From NCBI GenBank assembly GCA_026645575.1, contig JAPKMW010000131.1, positions 1-26,381 of the forward strand: a stretch of DNA of 26,381 nt, given 5' to 3'. Of this stretch, positions 5,839 to 11,573 are shown one piece after another. Numbering within the stretch: the stretch's first letter is position 1; each line of letters begins with the position of its first letter. The DNA comes from Caldilineaceae bacterium. Lineage in GTDB: Bacteria; Chloroflexota; Anaerolineae; Caldilineales; Caldilineaceae. The translations under genes and the position numbers were made by a program. A model generated the notes under the pieces. It ran no database searches. It saw only the letters and a program-made list of their open reading frames with translations, and was not told the origin of the DNA.

Positions 5839-8511
5839 TCATTCTGGCTGAGTAATTGGAGTGGCCGTTTCAGGGAGGATGGTAACAAATGCCTGGGTGA
5901 TCGATAGCTGCTGCCCGGCGGCGAACGCTTCGGCAAAGAGTACCGGATCTAAAGCTGCGCGCACCATTGCCAGCGCACCATTGACTTGGGCGCGCACCGG
6001 CTCAACCAATGTATAGTGTGTGCGGTAACGGGTCGCCTCAGCCAAACCGAAAAGGACAGATGCCCGTTGATAGTGTTGCCGCGCCACAGCCAAGCGGGCG
6101 GCGACGAAAAGACAATTTACCACAGCGTTGCCCATCAAGCGCGGGTCACAACAATAACTAAGACTTTGGGCTAGCCAACGTTCTGCTTCTGTACAATCCC
6201 CTTCCCACAGGGCTGTCTCTGCCAAATAGATACAGACTTGCGCTAGGTGGAACTTATTGCCCATATTGGTCCACGCGGTCAAGCATTCCATCAGCAACCG
6301 GTGTGCCGCTGTCGTGTCGTGATGATATAAGGTTACAAGCGCCAGCAGCGCTTTCGTTCTGGCTAGGATGGAGGGCTGGATTCCGCTTGTCGCCATCGCC
6401 ATTGCTTGTTGTAGGATGGCACCTGCCTGTGCCAGGTCCCCCTGCAACAAGCGCAGAAGCGCCGCATTTAATCGGGATTTGGCAATACCACTGGGGTAGC
6501 CTCTAGCAGTGAACATGGTAAGCGATTCCTGGACGAGAAGCGCGGCTTGCGCAAACGCGCCATGCTCGATTAAGCGGGTGGCATAATTGTCAAGCGCCGA
6601 ACCAAACGCAAAGAGGTGATCAGCACAAACACAGAACTCGTCGCCCAGCTTTGGCAATCCATCCGCTTCGCGCCCTAAAACCATTGACTTCTCCCATGCC
6701 GCCACAGCCTGGGCAAAATCGGCCGTCACAACCGCCACAAAAGCCCAAGCAGCCGACTGTAGGAGTTTATTGGAGCAACCATTGGCTAATTCGCTGAGTT
6801 CAGCCCGATAACGCTCGACCATTTCAAACTCATTCGTGCGCGCAACCGTGTAGAAGGCGATCAAGAGCGCAAGGCGCAACTCCGTGCTGAATTGGTGACG
6901 ATGCGCAAGCACGGCGTGGAGCCAACCAAGTTCCTCATACCAATGACCACGCAGCCGACAGTAAAAGATGCTGGCAATAATCAGCCATGCGGTGTCTTCA
7001 TAACGCGCCTTGCCCAAAGTCCAGTCAATCGCCGAGCGAAGGTTGTCATGTTCCGGTTGCAAGCAGGCAAACCATCGGTTGACCTCTGGTCCACGCAAAT
7101 GGTTATCAATCGTATGGAAACGGTGCCGATAGATTTCATAGTGACGGCAACGCAGGGCTTCCTCTTCTCCATGCACCCGCACCTGATCCAACGCAAACTC
7201 GCGGAGGGTCTCCAACAGAAAAAAACGTTGTTCGCCATCGGCCAGCGTTTCAGAGCGCACCAGGCTTTTGCCGATGAGAGATTGGAGACTAGAAACTGGA
7301 GAGTGAAGATCGGAGACTAACGCCGTCGAATCGCCAGTCTCCAATCTCCAGTCGCCAATTGCTTCAACCGCAGCCAGATCAAAGCCACCGACAAAGACGC
7401 CCAGGCGCCGGAAAAGGGTCTGCTCCTCGGTGTTTAGCAAGGCGTAACTACGTTCGATGGCAAGACGCAAAGTACGATGTTGCGGCGGCAGATCGTGGGC
7501 GCCATTGGTCAGCAGATCGAGCGGACGTGCTTGCAACTGGGCCAATAGTTGCGCCGGGGCGAAAAGTTCAATCTGCGCCGCGCACAGCTCCAACGCCAGC
7601 GGCAGACAGTCGAGCCGGGTGCAGATGGCGGCAATGGTTGACCGATTCGCGTCGTTGAGTGCAAAGGTCTCATCCACGGCTTGTGAGCGCTGGGTAAAAA
7701 GCGCAACAGCGGCATCCAGGTCAAGTGGCGGCACCTTGCAACGCTGTTCGGCACGCAGATGGAGCCGTTCCCGACTGGTAGCTAGGATCGTGACGCCAGG
7801 GCATTCCGCCAGCAGCGTAGCAATCAGGGAGGGTGCGCCTTCGATTTGCTCAAGATTGTCCAGGAGCAGGAGCAAGCGCTGGTGGCTCAACAGGTCAAGC
7901 ATGCGCACTACCGGCGCTTTACTGCTGACATCGCCCGGCGCAAGCGTTGCCACAAGGGTAGCGGCCATCAGCGTGGCATCGTTCACGGTTGCCAACGGGA
8001 CAAAGAGCGCGCCATCCGCATAGTGAGGTTGCACCTGCGTTGCGACGGCCAAGGCCAGGGTGGTTTTGCCCACGCCCGGTGGACCGACCAGCGTCAACAA
8101 ACGTCCACCATGCCCCAACAGGCGGTTGCTAAGTTGATTGACAAGCGCACTCCGGCCAATGGGTTCGATAGGCAGGGTCGGCAGGCGGCGGACAGATGGC
8201 GAAGCGGCAGCTACCGTGTGGGTGGGCGGGGCTTTGGGCGCCGGCGGTGGCGCGGACGGGCGTTCACCACGAGCAGCAGCCGCACATTCGAGCAAGCGCA
8301 GCGCCATCGCGTGGTCATCTTGCAGCCCCAGGGCTGGGATAAAGTGGCTGCGCACCGTTTCGAGATCGGGCAGGCGTTGGGCTTTTTCCAGGCCGGAGAT
8401 GAGCGAATCGCTGTAGCCGAGCGCGGCAGCGAGATCGCGCTGGGTCATGCCCGCGCGTTTGCGCAATTGTTTGAGGAGGGAGCCAAAGGGCAATGGGTGT
8501 GTCACGGACAT
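5839..8511 (-). CDS. XRE-HTH / NB-ARC STAND regulator with C-terminal TPR-like region (regulator 1)
   Basis: This 890-residue predicted cytoplasmic regulator has, in order: an XRE-type helix-turn-helix at residues ~9-60 (LLKQLRKRAGMTQRDLAAAL, then SDSLISGLEKAQRLPDL); a Pro/Ala-rich linker at ~82-112; an NB-ARC ATPase with Walker A GPPGVGKT at 143-150, Walker B LLLLLDNLEQ near 213-222, TSRERL at 245-250 and CLPLAL near 302-307; and a ~480-residue helical C-terminal region compatible with TPR repeats, the likely signal sensor. STAND proteins switch by nucleotide-driven oligomerisation. It is convergent with the copy B operon, with a 40-bp gap. Compared with regulator 2 it carries about 14 extra residues at ~386-409, encoded by a palindromic element. 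Target genes and ligand are inferred or unknown. The 297 bp upstream of the start holds a lone TTGTGGAA at 8607 and little else on this strand. Confidence 0.88.
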   Translation of the reverse strand: MSVTHPLPFGSLLKQLRKRAGMTQRDLAAALGYSDSLISGLEKAQRLPDLETVRSHFIPALGLQDDHAMALRLLECAAAARGERPSAPPPAPKAPPTHTVAAASPSVRRLPTLPIEPIGRSALVNQLSNRLLGHGGRLLTLVGPPGVGKTTLALAVATQVQPHYADGALFVPLATVNDATLMAATLVATLAPGDVSSKAPVVRMLDLLSHQRLLLLLDNLEQIEGAPSLIATLLAECPGVTILATSRERLHLRAEQRCKVPPLDLDAAVALFTQRSQAVDETFALNDANRSTIAAICTRLDCLPLALELCAAQIELFAPAQLLAQLQARPLDLLTNGAHDLPPQHRTLRLAIERSYALLNTEEQTLFRRLGVFVGGFDLAAVEAIGDWRLETGDSTALVSDLHSPVSSLQSLIGKSLVRSETLADGEQRFFLLETLREFALDQVRVHGEEEALRCRHYEIYRHRFHTIDNHLRGPEVNRWFACLQPEHDNLRSAIDWTLGKARYEDTAWLIIASIFYCRLRGHWYEELGWLHAVLAHRHQFSTELRLALLIAFYTVARTNEFEMVERYRAELSELANGCSNKLLQSAAWAFVAVVTADFAQAVAAWEKSMVLGREADGLPKLGDEFCVCADHLFAFGSALDNYATRLIEHGAFAQAALLVQESLTMFTARGYPSGIAKSRLNAALLRLLQGDLAQAGAILQQAMAMATSGIQPSILARTKALLALVTLYHHDTTAAHRLLMECLTAWTNMGNKFHLAQVCIYLAETALWEGDCTEAERWLAQSLSYCCDPRLMGNAVVNCLFVAARLAVARQHYQRASVLFGLAEATRYRTHYTLVEPVRAQVNGALAMVRAALDPVLFAEAFAAGQQLSITQAFVTILPETATPITQPE
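7278..7348. repeat. Palindromic element inside the regulator 1 coding sequence
   Basis: GAGATTGGAGACT (7278-7290) and AGTCTCCAATCTC (7336-7348) are perfect 13-bp inverted repeats, and related GGAGA-type words fill the space between. At this point regulator 1 has 23 residues between AVEAI and LQSLIGKS where regulator 2 has 9. The element keeps the frame open. Similar GAGATTGAGAG words occur in intergenic hairpins at 16622-16697 and flanking 26243-26288. Confidence 0.7.
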
Positions 8512-8746
8512 GGGAGACTATCTCGATTGTCGACTGGATGGTACAACAGAATATAACGCTATCTAGCATCTTACTCGATTCTCGCTCAATCAACAAGCGC
8601 ACCGTTTTGTGGAAAAAGCTGCGCTAACGCTCATTCGCTCACGATCCAACCGCCTGCGCCTCAAGCCAGCGGGCGACCTTCTATACGCAAAGTAGTGAAC
8701 TAGCCTGGGCGCGCAATGGCCTGGGAAGTGACGAAACGTTCTCTTT

Positions 8747-8775
8747 TTGTAAAACCAAAACACTTATATTACAAT
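8747..8775 (+). promoter_or_regulatory. Predicted sigma-70-type promoter of the second toxin-antitoxin pair
   Basis: TTGTAA (8747-8752), a 17-bp spacer and TACAAT (8770-8775) form a good promoter 33 bp upstream of the antitoxin ATG. The 235 bp before it hold no gene; a single TTGTGGAA octamer lies at 8607-8614. Confidence 0.55.
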
Positions 8776-8808
8776 TCAGAAGAAAATAGGGTCAAGGAGA
8801 GAATGATC

Positions 8809-9045
8809 ATGACACTTAACGCTGCGATTGAAACCGTGATGCAGTTGCCCTACCAGCAACAAGAAATGTTGCTGGAAATCATTCACCGTCGCCACCTTGA
8901 ACAGCGACGCAAAGAAATGGCGCAGGATGCCCAAACCACGTTGACGGCATTTCGGCTGGGTCAATTTTCTCCCCAACCTGTGCAAGCCGTGATCGATGAG
9001 CTACGTGCTGCTTTGAATGAACCAGACGAAGCCGACGAAGCATGA
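8809..9045 (+). CDS. Small antitoxin-like protein
   Basis: This 78-residue acidic-tailed protein (MTLNAAIETVMQLPYQQQEM at the start; NEPDEADEA at the end) is encoded immediately before, and overlapping by 4 nt (ATGA), a RelE/YafQ-type toxin gene, which is the main reason for calling it an antitoxin. The N-terminal half, with an LPYQQQEMLLEIIHRR helix and a following Gln/Arg-rich helix, resembles small antitoxins often paired with such toxins. AAGGAG at 8794-8799 is 9 nt before the ATG at 8809 and only 3 nt from the ATG at 8803, so 8809 was preferred. No family-defining motif was recognised. Confidence 0.75.
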   Translation: MTLNAAIETVMQLPYQQQEMLLEIIHRRHLEQRRKEMAQDAQTTLTAFRLGQFSPQPVQAVIDELRAALNEPDEADEA

Positions 9046-9326
9046 GAGCGCTTATCCTCACCCCCAAATTTAAACGCGCGTTTCGCAAATTTGTTCGGCG
9101 CAATCCCCGTTTACAAAGCCGCATTGAAGAGACGTTGACGCACATGCAAACCGACGTGTTTGCCCTCCACTTGGCTACCCACAAGCTTAGTGGGGAATTA
9201 TTTGGCTTACAGGCCTGTTCCTGCGGATACGATTGTCGGATTGTGTTTACTATCGAGCAAGACGCGCATACGAACCAAGAGGTAATCGTTCTCCTCGATA
9301 TTGGCACCCATGATGAAGTTTATTAA
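9042..9326 (+). CDS. RelE/YafQ-type toxin
   Basis: This 94-residue basic protein has the RelE/ParE-fold layout: an N-terminal strand and long basic helix (LTPKFKRAFRKFVRRNPRLQ), HKLSGELFGLQACSCGYDCR in the central sheet, IVFTIEQ, and the C-terminal LLDIGTHDEVY that is common in YafQ/RelE-StbE interferases. Members cleave mRNA on the ribosome. It overlaps the upstream antitoxin gene by ATGA, the usual coupling. It faces the orphan antitoxin gene at 9377-9685 tail-to-tail. Confidence 0.85.
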   Translation: MRALILTPKFKRAFRKFVRRNPRLQSRIEETLTHMQTDVFALHLATHKLSGELFGLQACSCGYDCRIVFTIEQDAHTNQEVIVLLDIGTHDEVY

Positions 9327-9376
9327 CCCCGCGCCTCCCAAACGGTGAATCAACGGATTGTGCAAGCTTACCGTCA

Positions 9377-9685
9377 TCAGGGTAGCTCTGCAATTCTATC
9401 GACCTCTATCGCAAGGCGTAAACCCAAACTGTGGAGCAAGGCATTCAGGCTCGACAGTTGTGGATTGCCAGTGGCAGCCAACATGCGATACAAATTTTCG
9501 CGATTCAAGTTTGTGGCACGGGCGGCATTGGTCATCCCTCTTGCTTCCGCGACATCGCGCAATGCCAACAGAAAGCCTTGGGCATCGCCCTCTGCCAGGG
9601 CTGCATCGAGATAGGCCGCAGCCTCCGCCGGATCCCGTAAAGCTTGAGATAGCCCTTGTTCATAACTGGCAACAGCAGTGTTCAT
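9377..9685 (-). CDS. Orphan HigA-type (addiction-module antidote) DNA-binding protein
   Basis: This 102-residue protein matches the pattern of the putative addiction-module antidote family (COG3636 type). It has a DPAEAAAYLDAALAEGDAQG segment, then an HTH with VAEARGMTNAARATNLNRENLYRMLA and the conserved NPQLSSLNALLHSLGLRLAI. In this family the partner toxin is a HigB-like protein encoded just upstream on the same strand. Here that position is taken by xisI, starting 8 bp upstream, and no partner is visible nearby. It may be a solitary regulator or a remnant. Confidence 0.8.
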   Translation of the reverse strand: MNTAVASYEQGLSQALRDPAEAAAYLDAALAEGDAQGFLLALRDVAEARGMTNAARATNLNRENLYRMLAATGNPQLSSLNALLHSLGLRLAIEVDRIAELP

Positions 9686-9692
9686 TCCGAAG

Positions 9693-10028
9693 TCACGCTA
9701 CAGCATACTCAGTGTATTGACGCAGTTTGGGCGGCTGAAAACCAAGAACAATCTCGTCGCGGGCGATGCCGCCGTTCACCAGTTCTTCCGCCACCCCATC
9801 TTCGGTGCCATCGTGTTGAATCCAAACCTTGTTGTTACGAATATCGATGTGCAAGATCGTGCCGTGAATGCGATGGTAGCCGTCCCAGCCGGTGTAGCAA
9901 AGCTCATAATGGTCGCTGGTTTCGTCAAAAACAGTCTCAACCTCAACTTCACCATAGGAGGGCTGGAAGCGTGCGTGGTTGCGAATCACTTCTTTTACAA
10001 CTTGCCGGTAGTGGGCGGTTCGATCCAT
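9693..10028 (-). CDS. xisI: XisI family protein
   Basis: This 111-residue protein has the XisI pattern: YRQVVKEVIRNHARFQPSYG at the N-terminus, then ETVFDETSDHYELCYTGWDG, HIDIRNNKVWIQHDGTEDGV and a C-terminal GIARDEIVLGFQPPKLRQYT. XisI was named for controlling excision of the fdxN element in heterocystous cyanobacteria, but xisHI pairs are common in Chloroflexota and cyanobacteria that have no such element. It follows xisH with a 34-nt overlap, the standard arrangement, and precedes the orphan HigA-type gene. Confidence 0.9.
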   Translation of the reverse strand: MDRTAHYRQVVKEVIRNHARFQPSYGEVEVETVFDETSDHYELCYTGWDGYHRIHGTILHIDIRNNKVWIQHDGTEDGVAEELVNGGIARDEIVLGFQPPKLRQYTEYAVA

Positions 10029-10429
10029 TGGGCAATTTGCTCCTTGTCCGGGTCAAACACAAGCAGACGCAGATGGTAATCCTCTAGCGCAGCTTGGCCT
10101 AACGCTGAACTCAACACACCTTCAGCCGCATTGCTTGGCACAGCCAGATAGAGAAGACGATCCGCTTCCCGTCGTTGCAACACACTTTGGTAGAGCAGAT
10201 ATTGACCAAGCGCATTTTCCAGATCGCGCACAGGCGACCGGCTGAGGAAACTTTTCACTTCAACCGCAATTTTGCAACCAGCTTTTTCGGCAGCCAGCAG
10301 CCGTTCGGCGCCAAAGTCAACATACAGTTTCGTATCACCGAATGGAATAATCAAAGGATCGTGGGTAATTGTCCAGCCGTCGGTATGAAGCGCACGGCGA
10401 ACGGTTTCGTGAAAGATATCGTAGGCCAT
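9995..10429 (-). CDS. xisH: XisH family protein (PD-(D/E)XK-like fold)
   Basis: This 144-residue protein has the XisH order of motifs: AYDIFHETVRRALHTDGWTI, then DPLIIPFG and LYVDFGAERLLAAEK, then IAVEVKSFLSRSPVRDLENA, then GQYLLYQSVL. The Asp of YVDFGAE and the E-V-K of IAVEVKSF fit a PD-(D/E)XK nuclease-like site. The frame opens six codons earlier, but MAYDIF is the family start. TATAAT lies at 10441-10436 on this strand, about 7 nt from the ATG, and no ribosome binding site is seen, so a leaderless message is possible. It overlaps xisI by 34 nt. The true role of the pair is unknown. Confidence 0.9.
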   Translation of the reverse strand: MAYDIFHETVRRALHTDGWTITHDPLIIPFGDTKLYVDFGAERLLAAEKAGCKIAVEVKSFLSRSPVRDLENALGQYLLYQSVLQRREADRLLYLAVPSNAAEGVLSSALGQAALEDYHLRLLVFDPDKEQIAQWIEPPTTGKL

Positions 10430-10510
10430 AACCGGATTATACCACAAGGCGTAGCAAGCAGCACAAAATACAGAGCAACCACCTATTTATCTTACCCAAC
10501 TGCGTTTAAG

Positions 10511-10566
10511 TTGTGGAATTCTTGTGGAAAAAAGCGCTTGCATTGGGGCAGCGTCGCCACTAGACT
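10511..10566 (+). promoter_or_regulatory. Tandem-octamer operator and promoter, copy C
   Basis: TTGTGGAA at 10511-10518 and 10522-10529 (11-bp period) is followed by GCGCTTGCATTGGG. TTGCAT (10538-10543) and TAGACT (10561-10566) are the -35 and -10 boxes, 17 bp apart. The octamers sit one base further from the -35 than in copies A and B. It precedes the intact sulfotransferase, whose ATG is at 10626. Confidence 0.8.
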
Positions 10567-10625
10567 TGTCCACATTACCACATAGATTCTTGTGAACTAG
10601 CGAACGCCATCAAGGAGTTGATCCC

Positions 10626-11573
10626 ATGACCACAGAACTACCCCAGGTTATCCACACCTATCAAAACCATGTCCTGGACAGTACGCGCTGGCAGCACTAT
10701 CAGCCGCGGGCGGACGATATCGTCATCGCAACTTCCTATAAATCAGGCACAACCTGGATGCAGGAGATTGTACGTCGGTTGATCTTCTGTGGCCAAGAGG
10801 TAGCTCCCGAACGCGATGCGACTGGTCTGTGGCAGATTTCGCCCTGGCTTGATCAACGCGGTTCCCCGGTAGAGGAACTGTTGGATAAGCTGCAAGCGCA
10901 ACGCCATCGGCGCTTTATCAAGACCCATTTGCCATTAGATGGCTTGCCCTTCTTTGCACATGTCAAATACATTGTGGTGGGACGCGATGCGCGCGATATC
11001 GCAATGTCGATGTGGAATCACTATGCCGAGTTTGTCGACGCCGTCTTTGAAGGCACGAACAGTCTACCAAATCGCGTCGGCGATCCATTGCCCTTGCCAC
11101 CGCAGGATATCCACACCTTTTGGCGCGATTGGATCAGCCGTGGTTGGTTCGTGTGGGAATGCGAGGGTTATCCGTTTTGGGGCAATCTCCACCATACAAA
11201 AACCTGGTGGGAGTTTCGCCATCTGCCCAATATTCTCTTTGTCCACTACAGCGATCTCAAGGCTGATCTGGCCGGTGAAGTTCGGCGCATTGCCGACTTT
11301 TTGGCTATACCATTGAGCAACGATGCGCTGCCGACGCTCCTGCCTGCTCTTACTCTAGAAGCAATGCGCGAGCAGGAAGGGCGTTTGAATGAAGGCATGA
11401 ATGGTTGGAAAGCGGGTGCGAAGAGTTTCTTCTTTAAAGGGACAAATGGACGTTGGCGGGATGTACTCTCAGCGGAAGAAGTTCGACTTTATGAAGAGAA
11501 GGCCGCACAAGTGCTGACACCAGATTGCCGAGCATGGTTGGAGCAAGGGCGATATACTATGCTCATGGGTTAA
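10626..11573 (+). CDS. PAPS-dependent sulfotransferase
   Basis: This 315-residue protein is of the cytosolic-type sulfotransferase family and transfers sulfate from PAPS to a hydroxyl or amine of a small molecule. The 5'-phosphosulfate loop is YKSGTTW at 38-44. KTHLPLD at 99-105 supplies the catalytic His101. GRDARDIAMSMWNHY from 119 is the 3'-phosphate-binding segment, and KGTNGRW at 271-277 is the second 3'-phosphate loop. All key residues are present. AAGGAG at 10612-10617 is 8 nt before the ATG. It is a single-gene unit under operator copy C. Its TAA stop overlaps the stop of convergent regulator 2 in the shared bases TTAA. A truncated paralog lies at 85-687. The acceptor is unknown. Confidence 0.92.
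   Translation: MTTELPQVIHTYQNHVLDSTRWQHYQPRADDIVIATSYKSGTTWMQEIVRRLIFCGQEVAPERDATGLWQISPWLDQRGSPVEELLDKLQAQRHRRFIKTHLPLDGLPFFAHVKYIVVGRDARDIAMSMWNHYAEFVDAVFEGTNSLPNRVGDPLPLPPQDIHTFWRDWISRGWFVWECEGYPFWGNLHHTKTWWEFRHLPNILFVHYSDLKADLAGEVRRIADFLAIPLSNDALPTLLPALTLEAMREQEGRLNEGMNGWKAGAKSFFFKGTNGRWRDVLSAEEVRLYEEKAAQVLTPDCRAWLEQGRYTMLMG

Noticed and set aside
7457..8556. Plus-strand open frames opposite the NB-ARC part of regulator 1
   Set aside because: The minus strand encodes clear Walker motifs and aligns with a paralog; the opposite frames are Arg/Ser-rich without motifs.
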